A stretch of 64,000 nt of DNA from Gemmatimonadota bacterium. GTDB taxonomy: Bacteria; Gemmatimonadota; Gemmatimonadetes; Longimicrobiales; Gaopeijiaceae. Below, piece by piece: positions 37,208-45,763 of the stretch. Position 1 is the stretch's first letter, and each line of letters opens with the position of its first letter. The position numbers were made by a program, and so were the translations under genes. The notes beneath the pieces are model-generated. The model did no database searches. It saw only the letters and a program-made list of their open reading frames with translations, and was not told the DNA's origin. The stretch is taken from contig JBBEBG010000026.1 in the NCBI GenBank assembly GCA_040882465.1, forward strand, positions 108,518 through 172,517. Reading direction: 5' to 3'.

Positions 37208-38395
37208 TCAGCGGGCCGCGAGTCTCCGGACCGATTCCTCGAGGATGTCGTCCGAGGTCGCGAAGCTCATCCTGGCGTACCGGTCGTCGCCGAAGGCGGA
37301 CCCGGGGACCATGGCGACACCGGTTCCCTCCAGGACCGAGGCGCACCAGGCCTGGGAGCCCTTCATCTTTTCGCCGTATTCGGCCGACACCTTGAGGAAG
37401 AGGTAAAAGGCGCCGTCGGGATAAACGAAGGAGAGGTGCGGAAGCTTCTCCTTGACGCGATTCACGACGAGATCTCGCCTGCGGCGGAAGGCGGCGACCA
37501 TCTCGGCGATGGACGCGGCGGCCTTTTCCGGGTTCGACAGGGCCGCGAGAGCGGCCACCTGCGAAGGGGTCGCCGGATTCGACGTCGTTTGGCTCTGGAG
37601 TGCGCCCACTTTTCCGGCGAGCCCCGCGTCCCCGAGCATGTACCCGATGCGCCATCCCGTCATGGCAAAGGTCTTCGAGACCCCGTCCAGAATCACGAAG
37701 GGGCCGAGCTCCTCGGGCGAGAGGCTGAGGAGCCCGGGCGCGGCACCGCCTTCGCTTCCAAAATAAATGCGCCGGTAGATCTCGTCGCTGAGGAGCCAGA
37801 CCCCGTGCCCGCGCGCCCATCCTGCGACAGCGCGGAGCTCCTCCAGGGAATACACGGCGCCCGACGGATTCGAAGGAGACGAGACGATGAGCCCGCGGGT
37901 CCTCGGCGTCCGCACCTTTTCGAGGTCTTCCACCGTCAGCTTGTAGTCCCGCTCCTCCGAACCCGTGACGAAAGCCGGCTCGGCGCGAGCGAGCGCCACG
38001 ATGTCCGGATAACTCGTCCAATATGGAGCGGCGACCAGGACCTCGTCGCCCGGCCCGAAGAGCGCGAAACAGACGTTGAAGAGGGCCTGCTTGGCTCCCG
38101 CCCCGACTACGACGTTTTCGCCGGAGAACTTCCACCCGGGAGCGGCGTTCGAGAGGAGGTCGCGCGCGACCGCGGCCCGCAGCTCGGGTATCCCCTGGGG
38201 CTGCGTGTAACGCGTTTTTCCGGCTCGGATTCCCGCGATCGCCGCATCGGAGATCCAGGCGGGCGTGTCGAAGTCGGGCTCGCCGGCACTCAGATCGATG
38301 ATGTCGCGCCCTTCCGCCGCGAGTTTCTTGGCGAGTGCGCTGACGGCCATGGTCGCGGACGGTTGAAGTCGCGAAATGTTGTCGCTGTAGTTCAT
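37208..38395 (-). CDS. Class I/II PLP aminotransferase (aspartate aminotransferase-like)
   Basis: A 395-aa fold-type I aminotransferase. Substrate-binding LSAGEPDFDTPAWISDAAIAGI, the YTQPQGIPELR segment, SSPSNPSGAVYSLEELRAVA (N of the PLP ring), DEIYRRIYF (Asp of PLP) and DGVSKTFAMTGWRIGY with the Schiff-base Lys are all present, and RMSFATSD near the end holds the alpha-carboxylate Arg. These match bacterial aspartate/prephenate aminotransferases of subgroup I-gamma. ATG 38395 precedes MNYSDNISRLQPSATMA; the 21 residues before it are not conserved. Exact amino acid unknown. Confidence 0.93.
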   Translation of the reverse strand: MNYSDNISRLQPSATMAVSALAKKLAAEGRDIIDLSAGEPDFDTPAWISDAAIAGIRAGKTRYTQPQGIPELRAAVARDLLSNAAPGWKFSGENVVVGAGAKQALFNVCFALFGPGDEVLVAAPYWTSYPDIVALARAEPAFVTGSEERDYKLTVEDLEKVRTPRTRGLIVSSPSNPSGAVYSLEELRAVAGWARGHGVWLLSDEIYRRIYFGSEGGAAPGLLSLSPEELGPFVILDGVSKTFAMTGWRIGYMLGDAGLAGKVGALQSQTTSNPATPSQVAALAALSNPEKAAASIAEMVAAFRRRRDLVVNRVKEKLPHLSFVYPDGAFYLFLKVSAEYGEKMKGSQAWCASVLEGTGVAMVPGSAFGDDRYARMSFATSDDILEESVRRLAAR

Positions 38396-38545
38396 ATCGG
38401 GGGGCGAAGGGATCGGCCGCGAGGAAAAGCCCGGCCCGGGCGGCGCGCGGGAGGGCAACGGCGTGGTAATATCGAGGCGCGGCCGGAGGCGAGCAACCGG
38501 AAGGGCGACCGCGCGCGGTCATCGGGGATCCCACGGGGAGGAGAC

Positions 38546-39151
38546 GTGACACGGCGAGATCGGCCGCTTGAAGGCGGAGCCCTTCGCTTCGTCTTCGACT
38601 ACGTGGACCCCGGCTCGTATCTCGCGGCCGCGATGCTGGACCGCGTCCCGCGGTCGCGTGTGGCGTCGTCACCCGTGGAATGGGTGCCGCTCGAGCTCCG
38701 GCCGCCCCCAGCTTCCCGCCCGGACCCCGGGACGCCCGAGTGGGCCGGCCTGATCGAGGCGGTCGGAGAGGCGGCCGCCAGGGCGGGGATCCCGTTTCGT
38801 GCCCCTCCCTTCGTTCCCTGGTCCCGCAAAGCGCACGAGCTCGCCCTTCTCGCCGCGGAGAAGGGTTGCTTCGAACGGGTCCACCAGACACTCTTCGAGG
38901 CCCATTTCGTCCGAGGGATGGACATCGGACGCGTGGATGTCCTCGCCGGACTGGGCGGGGAGTGCGGGTTCGATCCGGCGGAAGTGCGAACCGTTCTCGG
39001 TGTGGACCGCTTCGGTCCGAGGATGGACGAGATCCGCGCCGCATTGCTCCGCGAAGGGATTCGGGGCGTTCCCCTCCTGCAGGCGAACGGGAAGCAGCTG
39101 GCGGGGTTCAAGGACGCTGCCGAGCTGACGGCTTTTTTCAAAACACTGTGA
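38546..39151 (+). CDS. DsbA/HCCA-isomerase-like thioredoxin-fold protein lacking CxxC
   Basis: A 201-aa protein of the FrnE/DsbA/GST-kappa class. The N-terminal LRFVFDYVDPGSYLAAAML is where DsbA has CPxC and HCCA isomerase/GST-kappa has SPYSYLA; here the positions are D-P-G-S, so no disulfide chemistry is expected and the DPGSYL form is closer to the isomerase group. The C-terminal GIRGVPLLQANGKQLAGFKDAAELTAFF contains the cis-Pro. Start GTG 38546 with GGGGAGGAG. It is divergent from the aminotransferase operon. A GSH-dependent isomerase or transferase is more likely than an oxidoreductase, but the substrate is unknown. Confidence 0.78.
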   Translation: MTRRDRPLEGGALRFVFDYVDPGSYLAAAMLDRVPRSRVASSPVEWVPLELRPPPASRPDPGTPEWAGLIEAVGEAAARAGIPFRAPPFVPWSRKAHELALLAAEKGCFERVHQTLFEAHFVRGMDIGRVDVLAGLGGECGFDPAEVRTVLGVDRFGPRMDEIRAALLREGIRGVPLLQANGKQLAGFKDAAELTAFFKTL

Positions 39152-39177
39152 GCCTCGCCTTTGGCGAGAGGTGATGT

Positions 39178-39480
39178 GTGGCCGGTTACGTGCGAAAGAC
39201 GGTGCTCTCCACGAGTGAGGTTCTCGACCTCGCCGCCGAGGTACTTCCCGAACGGATCGGCCTCGGGCGGAGGAAGGAGTCCGAGCACGGTGCGACCTAC
39301 TCCGGGAAGGAGGGCACCGTTACCGTGACCGCGCATCCTCATTCGCTGTACACCGAGGTCACGGTGCAGACGGACCAGCTCCGGACCTCCCGCATGGATT
39401 ACGAGATCCAGAAGTTTCTCAATCGACTTCCCTACGAAGTTGGAGATCGGGGAGGCCCCGGAGCCGGCGATGTCACCTGA
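39178..39480 (+). CDS. Hypothetical 100-aa protein
   Basis: The protein reads MAGYVRKTVLSTSEVLDLAAEVLPERIGLG at its start and has an alpha-beta pattern of ATYSGKEGTVTVTAHPHSLYTEVTVQTDQLRTSRMDYEIQKFLNRLPYEVGD, split here for description only. I recognise no family. GTG with GAGAGGTG upstream. It is 25 bp before the DbpA-like gene and on the same strand, so probably co-transcribed; a CTCGCC/GGCGAG hairpin lies just before it. Confidence 0.55.
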   Translation: MAGYVRKTVLSTSEVLDLAAEVLPERIGLGRRKESEHGATYSGKEGTVTVTAHPHSLYTEVTVQTDQLRTSRMDYEIQKFLNRLPYEVGDRGGPGAGDVT

Positions 39481-39504
39481 CCCGGTGAACCGAGGTGTCC
39501 GTCC

Positions 39505-41160
39505 ATGACCGGGCCGGACACCTTCGAAGAGCTCGGACTTTCCCCCGCCCTTGTGGAGGCACTCGCGGCGGAAGGGATCGAGGTCCCGACCGCTTTACAG
39601 GCCGAAGCGATTCCGGTCCTGCGCCGCGGAAACTCGGCGGTCCTTCGCGCGGGCCCAGGGTCGGGGATCCTCGTCGCGTTCGGCGTCCCCCTCCTCGACC
39701 GCCTGGAGCCGGATGTGGCCGGCCCCCGTGCCCTCGTCCTTACGACCGGCGCAACACGGTCCGGCGCGCTCGCTCTCTCCTTGGCGCGCATCGCCGCCGG
39801 AACGGATCACCGGGTGGCGGCCCTCGGAGGACCATGGGCCCTTCCGGAGCGAGCGACGATCCTCTTCGCCACGCCGGCGGAGCTGGACCGCGCGATCCGT
39901 GGCTCGCAGGTGAAGCTCGACCGGGTGGAGGCCATCGTCCTCGACGGGGCATCTTCCTTCTTCGAGGGAATGGAGTCCTCTCTCCCTCCTTCAATCCTTG
40001 TGGAGCTTGGGACCGGGGAAAGGCAGATCGTCGTTGCGAGCGAGCCGTTCACGCCGGCCGTGCGCCGATTCGCGGACCAACAACTTCGGCGTGCCGTTTA
40101 CATCCCGTCCGATGCGGCGTCGCCGGACGAAGGGTCCCCGGGTCCCCATCGCGGCGCTCTCCGCGTGCGGACGGTGGAGGGGGAGGGGGAGCAAGAGGTC
40201 GCGCGGCTCGCCGCGGAGCTCTTCGAGGAAGGCGCCGCCCACGTTCTCCTCTTCGCGCGCTCCGCGGACCGGGCGGCGGATGTCGGCGACTTCCTCGCGC
40301 TCCACGGCTTCGTGGCCGGCCCCGCGGGAGAAGCGGATTCGCCGGTCTGGCTCGGGGTGGATCCGCTCCAGGTCCGTGAAGCACTCCGCGAAAAGAGTGA
40401 CCAGGTCAGGGGAACCGTCGTCGTGTCCACGGACGTCCCGATGGACGCAGACGATCTCGACCGGAGGCACGGCGGTTCCCTCGGACAGGGGGTCGTTCTC
40501 GCACGCGCGAGGGAGCTCCCGCACCTCCGCAGGACGGCCCGGGAGGCCGGATACGTGCTCCAGCCTTTCACCTCCCGGCGGAAGGAGCTCCGCGAAGCGG
40601 CGGGGGACTTCCTCGCACGGGTCGAGCGAACGCTCGAAAGTGGAGATCTCCTCCCTCAGCATCTTCTTCTCGAGCCACTGATCGAACGCTGGGAAGCCGC
40701 CGAAGTCGCGGCCGCCCTCTCCCTCCTCCTGCGTGAGAAGGGACCGCCCGGGCCCGTCGGCGCCGCGGCGGGCCCGGCCGAAGCGGCGCCCGGAGAAGCG
40801 CGCGTCGGTCCGCGTCCGCAGGCTTGGGTCCGCCTCTTCCTCAGCGTCGGCGAGCGCGACGGAATCGGGGCGGGCGACCTCCTCGGCGCGATCATTGGCG
40901 AGTCGGGAATCGCCGGCGATCAGATTGGCCGCATAGACCTGAAGGACACCTATTCGCGCGTCGAAGTGCACGAAGGGGTGGCCGACCAGGTGATTCGCGC
41001 CCTGAACGGAACGTCGATCCGCGGGCGGAGCGTGCGCGCGGACTTCGACCGTGGTGAAGCAAGATCGCGCGGGGGGGGGGCCCCTGGGCGGAAACAGGGG
41101 GGAGGAGCGCGTCGCGGAGGCCCTCCCTTCGGATCCGGCGGGAGCACACCAAAACGCTGA
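39505..41160 (+). CDS. Degenerate DEAD-box protein with intact DbpA-type RNA-binding domain
   Basis: A 551-aa protein with the layout of a DbpA-like helicase but degraded catalytic motifs. The Q-motif-like FEELGLSPALVEALAAEGIEVPTALQAEAIPVL is present. Where motif I should read A-x-T-G-x-G-K-T it reads RAGPGSGILVAF (residues 48-59, no Lys), and where DEAD should be it reads VLDGASSF (145-152). In the second RecA-like domain, motifs V and VI are unrecognisable. In contrast, residues about 430-515 (VRLFLSVGERDGIGAGDLLGAIIGESGIAGDQIGRIDLKD...) form a good DbpA RNA-binding domain, followed by an Arg/Gly-rich tail. It is probably an RNA-binding scaffold, not an ATPase. ATG start; SD GAGGTG. Confidence 0.72.
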   Translation: MTGPDTFEELGLSPALVEALAAEGIEVPTALQAEAIPVLRRGNSAVLRAGPGSGILVAFGVPLLDRLEPDVAGPRALVLTTGATRSGALALSLARIAAGTDHRVAALGGPWALPERATILFATPAELDRAIRGSQVKLDRVEAIVLDGASSFFEGMESSLPPSILVELGTGERQIVVASEPFTPAVRRFADQQLRRAVYIPSDAASPDEGSPGPHRGALRVRTVEGEGEQEVARLAAELFEEGAAHVLLFARSADRAADVGDFLALHGFVAGPAGEADSPVWLGVDPLQVREALREKSDQVRGTVVVSTDVPMDADDLDRRHGGSLGQGVVLARARELPHLRRTAREAGYVLQPFTSRRKELREAAGDFLARVERTLESGDLLPQHLLLEPLIERWEAAEVAAALSLLLREKGPPGPVGAAAGPAEAAPGEARVGPRPQAWVRLFLSVGERDGIGAGDLLGAIIGESGIAGDQIGRIDLKDTYSRVEVHEGVADQVIRALNGTSIRGRSVRADFDRGEARSRGGGAPGRKQGGGARRGGPPFGSGGSTPKR

Positions 41161-41217
41161 GACCTGGGGGAAGGGGCGGCGGGCGCGAGGGTCGTGCTTC
41201 AGCGCCGGAACGGCGAA

Positions 41218-41252
41218 GGGGCCACGATCCCGTGCGGCGGGAACGTGGCCCC
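41218..41252. terminator. Hairpin between the DbpA-like gene and hup
   Basis: GGGGCCACG and CGTGGCCCC form a 9-bp stem with a 17-nt loop that itself contains a CCCG/CGGG helix. It sits between two convergent genes, 58 bp from the first stop and 39 bp from the second, so it may serve both. No T-tract. Confidence 0.5.
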
Positions 41253-41290
41253 CATCGTCCGGAGGAAGCCCCTCCGAACCTACTCCGGGC

Positions 41291-41575
41291 TCACTTCACG
41301 GCGTCTTTCAGGCCCTTCCCGGAACGGAAGCCAGGGGTCCTCGTGGCGGCGATCCGGATGGTCTGGCCGGTGCGGGGATTCCGGCCGGTCCGGGCCTTCC
41401 GCTGCTTCACTTCGAAAGTGCCGAAGCCGGTGATCTGGACCTTCTTCCCCTTCTTCAGCGCCTTGGCGATCACGCCACTGTCGGCGGCGAAAAGGGCATC
41501 AACGGCGCGCCCGGCGTCGGCCTTCGTCATTCCGGTGGCACTGGCGAGTGCGTCCACGAGCTCGGATTTGTTCAT
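41291..41575 (-). CDS. hup: HU-family DNA-binding protein
   Basis: A 94-aa histone-like nucleoid protein that bends DNA as a dimer. The sequence follows HU along its length: MNKSELVDALASATGMTKADA, VQITGFGTFEVKQRKARTGRNPRTGQ (arm with the intercalating Pro) and a terminal VxFRxGKxLKDAVK-like FRSGKGLKDAVK. GGAGTG SD. Located next to a DbpA-like RNA-binding protein and a small zinc-ribbon protein. Confidence 0.95.
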   Translation of the reverse strand: MNKSELVDALASATGMTKADAGRAVDALFAADSGVIAKALKKGKKVQITGFGTFEVKQRKARTGRNPRTGQTIRIAATRTPGFRSGKGLKDAVK

Positions 41576-41888
41576 CAGGGTCACTCCTCGTGCAAGATGG
41601 TGAAGGGGACTGAACCACTCTGGACGCGACGGCCGAAGCCACGATCCCGACCGGAAGCAGTGAAGGGAAGGGTAAGGCGCGACCCCGGGAGCGTCAAGGG
41701 AAGGGATGACCGGAAACCCGCTCCAACACTGGATTTCAAGGGGATCGCACGGAAACACATGAGGGCCCTCGCGGAACTCGCCGCGCTTCGAGCGAGCGGC
41801 GCAACACCTCGGTCTTGGCCTCTAATCCCCGCTGTGACAACGTCTTGAGAAATGCAACGGCGCGGAGGGATCCATTGGAGAAAGTCTC
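41576..41888. other. hup upstream intergenic region
   Basis: A 313-bp gap. It holds the hup promoter (41669-41697) and the SD (GGAGAAAG) of the downstream zinc-ribbon gene on the plus strand. I see no further gene or strong structure. Confidence 0.5.
41669..41697 (-). promoter_or_regulatory. Candidate sigma70 promoter of hup
   Basis: On the minus strand TTGACG, 17-bp spacer, TACCCT. Start would be near 41662, leaving a leader of about 87 nt. Confidence 0.55.
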
Positions 41889-42137
41889 ATGAGCCGGGAG
41901 GCAGTCTATTCGAAGGACGAACTCGCGGAGTTGCACGCCTCCGCGCGATACGGCCGCCCGCTTGAATGCCCGAGGTGTCGGACGTCCCTCCTGTCGCGTC
42001 CCGTCGTGCAGAGCCGGGAGGTCGCTTACGTGCGAACGCGCACCTGGTGGATCTGCCCCGAGTGCCGGCGCAGCGCCGTGCTCGACGCGGATTCGGAGGA
42101 GACCCGTGGGAGTCGCGGGGATGGTCCCGCGCGTTGA
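41889..42137 (+). CDS. Small zinc-ribbon protein
   Basis: An 82-aa protein with two CxxC pairs, ECPRC (about residue 26) and CPEC (about 56), 26 residues apart, as in treble-clef or rubredoxin-like zinc ribbons. The segment between (SLLSRPVVQSREVAYVRTRTWWI) is beta-rich and the tail is charged and disordered. Good SD GGAGAAAG. Function is unknown; a nucleic-acid or ribosome role is the usual inference for such folds. Confidence 0.65.
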   Translation: MSREAVYSKDELAELHASARYGRPLECPRCRTSLLSRPVVQSREVAYVRTRTWWICPECRRSAVLDADSEETRGSRGDGPAR

Positions 42138-42162
42138 CGGTCCGGCGGACGAACCTTTGGCA

Positions 42163-43842
42163 CTACTCGGCGAGCTCGGCGACGGCTCCGGCGCCGAGGC
42201 GTCCCCGACTCTTTTCGGCGGTGGGCCGAGCCCGGGCCTGCTCCTCTTCGGAAAGACGGAGCGGCCGCTGGCGGTGCCAATCGGTGACGGCTTGCCACGC
42301 GCTCGCCAGGGCGAGTAACCGCTCCTCTCCGAAAGGAAGGCCTGCCGCCAGGACGCCGTGCGGTGCGGCGACTCCGGACCGCTCGCGCATTCCGATCGGG
42401 AAGGCGATGAGGGGAAGGCCGACCATGTCCATCGGACCGGCCCCGGACTGGAGGACGACGTCGCAAGACGAAAAGACGCGATCGAGCACGAGCCCGAGGA
42501 GGGCCACCCGCGCCCGTTGACCCTTCAGGAACTCGTCCCCCGAGAGGAGGAGCCCGTTGATCCAGGGAGAAAGGGCGACGCCGAACAGCCGGACATCGCG
42601 CCGAAGCGTCTCCAGGAAGATCTCGCTCCGCTCCGGTAGTCGGACGGCGTTCATGGCGGACGAGGTGAGCCCCTCCCATTCGGGAGGAAGCGCGATCTCA
42701 ACGAGCTCGCCGCCGATGGCCTCGAGTGCCAAGAGGAAGCTCTCCCGGTCCGCCTGCACTTCGTCTCCTCCCGCCCCGACCCAACCCTCGGGCACGCCAA
42801 CGCGCGTGGGCCACCGAAGCTCCATGCCGCGGTCCCCCTCGACAGGCGTCGCGGCGGCCAGGTAGTCCGGGACGGGCGGAAGGCCGAGGGTTCGAAGATC
42901 CGCCGGGTCGGGTCCGGCCATCGCCTGGAGGAGAAGTGCGGCGTCCGCCGCGTCGCGCGCGAGCGGGCCCGCATGGTCCCTCGAATAACTGAGGGGGATC
43001 ACACCTCGCAGCGAGACCCGGCCTAGAGTGGGCTTGAGCCCGGTGAGCCCCTGCGCGAGCGAGGGCGAGGTGATCGAGCCTCCAGTCTGCGTTCCGATTC
43101 CGGCCGGCGCCATCCGTGCGGACACGGCCGTGGCGGTGCCACTCGACGAGCCGCCCGGGCTCACCTCCGAGTCGTGCGTCACCCACGCGTTGAGCGTCGT
43201 GATCTCCCCATCGGGGGTGAGCGCGCGCGTCGTGGCGAGCGGGCCCATCTGCGTTTTTCCAAGGACGATTCCGCCCGCCGCCGTAAGGCGCTCCACGGCC
43301 GTCGCGTCGAAGGCGGGCACGAAGTCCTGGTAGATCCAGGAGTTCGCCGTCGTCGGGACGCCGCGCGTGTAGAAATTGTCCTTGATCGCGAGCGGAATTC
43401 CGTGGAGGAGCCCACGGGGCTGGAGGCCATCGAGCTCGAGTGCCCGCTCGCGCACGGCATCCGCCGGTACCGCGTTAAAGGCCATGTAGACGCCGTCCCA
43501 CCGTTCGATGCGCGCGAGGCAGTCGGCCGCGAGCTCGGTGGGCGAGAGTTCACGGGCCCGAAAGAGGGCTCCCGCTTCGCGGATGGTGAGCTCGGCGGGC
43601 TCGGCCGCCTGGAGCCCCGCGCTTGCAGGCGCGGCGGCCCCGAAAAAATCCGAGGTGTCCAAGCGCCCCGCGCGAGGGGCCCCTGGCCGGGCACCCGTCA
43701 GGGAGAGGGGAGGAAGCTGCCCGACCGCGGCTCCGGCCGCGACCACGCTCATCCTCGTGAGGAAGGCGCGACGATCGAGGCGTTCGTCCTGGGGAGGTTC
43801 GCGGTCCAGGTCCTCGCCCTCTCGCTTCCGCCTACCGAGCAT
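42163..43842 (-). CDS. Tat-exported amidase-signature hydrolase
   Basis: A 559-aa amidase with an N-terminal twin-arginine signal: DRRAFLTRMSVVAAGAAVG (RRAFLT) ahead of a Gly/Ala/Pro-rich linker. The triad parts are IPLAIKDNFYTRGVPTTANSW (Lys), EVSPGGSSSGTATAVSARMAPAGIGTQTGGSITSP (cis-Ser and Ser nucleophile; key residues K, S, S) and GLTGLKPTLGRVSLRGVIPLSYSRDHAGPLAR. It differs from the lipoprotein amidase at 24.4-26.0 kb by the SSSG form and the Tat route, so it is not a simple duplicate. GGGAAGGGG lies 5 nt before ATG 43842. It overlaps a 94-aa small gene upstream by 11 bp. Substrate unknown. Confidence 0.88.
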   Translation of the reverse strand: MLGRRKREGEDLDREPPQDERLDRRAFLTRMSVVAAGAAVGQLPPLSLTGARPGAPRAGRLDTSDFFGAAAPASAGLQAAEPAELTIREAGALFRARELSPTELAADCLARIERWDGVYMAFNAVPADAVRERALELDGLQPRGLLHGIPLAIKDNFYTRGVPTTANSWIYQDFVPAFDATAVERLTAAGGIVLGKTQMGPLATTRALTPDGEITTLNAWVTHDSEVSPGGSSSGTATAVSARMAPAGIGTQTGGSITSPSLAQGLTGLKPTLGRVSLRGVIPLSYSRDHAGPLARDAADAALLLQAMAGPDPADLRTLGLPPVPDYLAAATPVEGDRGMELRWPTRVGVPEGWVGAGGDEVQADRESFLLALEAIGGELVEIALPPEWEGLTSSAMNAVRLPERSEIFLETLRRDVRLFGVALSPWINGLLLSGDEFLKGQRARVALLGLVLDRVFSSCDVVLQSGAGPMDMVGLPLIAFPIGMRERSGVAAPHGVLAAGLPFGEERLLALASAWQAVTDWHRQRPLRLSEEEQARARPTAEKSRGRLGAGAVAELAE

Positions 43843-44116
43843 CGGGACCCCTTCCCTCGGGACCCAGGAGCGCTGTCGGAAAGAGCGCCGGGAGCGCGTC
43901 CTCGGGCTGGATGCGAAGCTCCGCGATCGCGGGAACGGTGGAACGCAGGAAGCTGCGCGCGGCCCGGAGGACCCGGATCCGGTCGGCGGGCGCCAACTCG
44001 TCCTCTTCCGGCAGAACGGAGAGATCCACCCCGACAATCTCCAGGCGCGTCAGGATGTAGCGGTCCAGTTCCTCGTCGGTGAGGTCGGCCAGATCGCGGG
44101 ATGCCGGCTTGGACAC
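43832..44116 (-). CDS. Small helical protein upstream of the Tat amidase
   Basis: A 94-aa protein with no signal peptide, beginning MSKPASRDLADLTDEELDRYILTRLEIVGVDLSVLP and ending in Pro/Gly-rich sequence. GTG start after AAAGGAG. It overlaps the amidase start by 11 bp, so the pair is translationally coupled. Its acidic, helical character would suit a chaperone-like or piggy-back partner for Tat export, as small Tat partners exist for other redox enzymes, but here this is speculative. No family was recognised. Confidence 0.5.
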   Translation of the reverse strand: MSKPASRDLADLTDEELDRYILTRLEIVGVDLSVLPEEDELAPADRIRVLRAARSFLRSTVPAIAELRIQPEDALPALFPTALLGPEGRGPDAR

Positions 44117-44369
44117 GGGGAACGCGCTCCTTTCCCTTGGGCGAGGGACCAGACCGGCGGGGCGCTCTGCCGCCGCAGCTGGACACCCCTTTTAATGGTA
44201 CCCCCGGGGTCTGGTGCGGACCAGTGAGAGCTTCTGAAAGCGGCACGCGAGCGAGACCCGGGCATCTGTCGGGAAGTCGTGGGGCCGGACCCATGCCGCG
44301 TGAACGCTGTATCTTTCCGGGAACCTGCATGGCGTCCCCCCAAGCGACGGTCCGGCCCGGCAGAATGCG

Positions 44370-45728
44370 ATGAACCTCCCGCGAGCAATGCTGGGCCGTG
44401 CCTGGGTCCGGGCCTGCGCCCTGTCCCTCGCCGTCCCCCTTCTCCTCGCCCCCCCGGTCGAGGCGCAGGGACCTGGGGCCCTCGACCCCGCCCTCGCCGC
44501 GGCCACCTTCGATTCCGCCTGGACGCGGGTCCGCGACACGTATTACGACCCGGGAATGCGCGGACTCGACTGGGACGGCGTGCGGGCGGAGCTTCGGCCG
44601 CGCGCGGTCGCCGCCTACTCCTCCTCCGAGTTGAGGGATGTGCTCACCGAGATGCTTTCCCGCCTGGGAGAGTCACACTTCAGCATCATCCCGGGGCCTT
44701 CGGCGGCAGCCTTCGACCTCCCCGCCGCCGCTGGGGATGCCGAACCGGGACTCGATCTTCGCCGGGTGGGGGATGAGCTGGTCGTTTCGCGCGTACGCGC
44801 GGGTAGCCCGGCCGAAGGGGGAGGCGTTCGGCCCGGATGGATTCTGGACGGGATCGACGAGCTGTCCATGGACACTCTCGCCTCCTGGGTCAGCGAGGGT
44901 GCCCCCGACGAGAACGTGGAGCGCTACATCGGGCTTTGGTTCCCGATTTCCGCACGTGCGCGCCTCGCGGGAGCCCAGGGCTCGGAGGTGACCGTGCATC
45001 TGCGTGACGGATCGAACGAGGAGCGCAGCGTCACACTCGAACGCGCCGCTCCTCCGGGCGAGGAAGTTCGCCTCGGAAACCTCCCTCCGCTCCGGATGGA
45101 ATCGACCCATCGGATCGAGACGCTCCCGGGGGGCGGCGAAGCCGGGGTCATCCGGCTCTCCGCTTGGTTCCCGGCCATCGTCCCCGCTCTCGCAACCGCG
45201 ATGGGAGACCTTCGGGACGTCGACGGAATCGTGTTGGACCTTCGCGGAAATCCGGGCGGGCTGGCCGCCCTCGTGATGGGGGTGGGCGGCCATTTCCTCG
45301 ACGAGCCACTGAGTCTCGGGGAAATGCGCATGCGGGAAGCGACCCTCCGCTTCGTCGTGAACCCTCAACGCGTCACGGGGGACGGGACGCGCGTCGAACC
45401 TTTCAGCGGCCCTTTCGCGATCCTCGTGGATCCGCTGACGGCGAGCACCTCCGAGGTGTTCGCGGGGGGGATGCAGGCCCTGGGGCGGGCACGCGTCTTC
45501 GGCGAGACGACAGCGGGACAGGCCCTTCCCGCTCTCGTCACCGCGCTTCCGAACGGTGACCGTCTCCTGCATGCGGTCGCCGACTTCACGGCGTCGGACG
45601 GCTCACGGTTGGAGGGCGCCGGCGTCACCCCGGATGTCATCGTCCCTCTGACCCGCGAGGCCCTTCTCGCGGGGGAGGATTCGGCTCTGCGCGAGGCCTT
45701 CCAATGGATCGCGTCGCACCCGGATTGA
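44370..45728 (+). CDS. Exported S41-family peptidase
   Basis: A 452-aa exported protein with a signal peptide (AWVRACALSLAVPLLLAPPVEAQ). It has the S41 plan: helical N-terminal region with TRVRDTYYDPGMRGLDWDGVRAEL, a PDZ-like domain (LDLRRVGDELVVSRVRAGSPAEGGGVRPGWILDGIDE), and the catalytic domain with DGIVLDLRGNPGG and LTASTSEVFAGGMQALGRARVFGETTAGQALP, carrying the Ser nucleophile. The GETTAG form lacks the Lys seen in CtpA, so it belongs to the tricorn/IRBP-like branch. Likely periplasmic protein processing or turnover. A 36-bp gap separates it from the DUF-type lipoprotein-like gene, suggesting co-transcription. Confidence 0.88.
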   Translation: MNLPRAMLGRAWVRACALSLAVPLLLAPPVEAQGPGALDPALAAATFDSAWTRVRDTYYDPGMRGLDWDGVRAELRPRAVAAYSSSELRDVLTEMLSRLGESHFSIIPGPSAAAFDLPAAAGDAEPGLDLRRVGDELVVSRVRAGSPAEGGGVRPGWILDGIDELSMDTLASWVSEGAPDENVERYIGLWFPISARARLAGAQGSEVTVHLRDGSNEERSVTLERAAPPGEEVRLGNLPPLRMESTHRIETLPGGGEAGVIRLSAWFPAIVPALATAMGDLRDVDGIVLDLRGNPGGLAALVMGVGGHFLDEPLSLGEMRMREATLRFVVNPQRVTGDGTRVEPFSGPFAILVDPLTASTSEVFAGGMQALGRARVFGETTAGQALPALVTALPNGDRLLHAVADFTASDGSRLEGAGVTPDVIVPLTREALLAGEDSALREAFQWIASHPD

Positions 45729-45763
45729 CCGGGCCGCGCTTCCCCCCTCAAGGAAACTCGACC

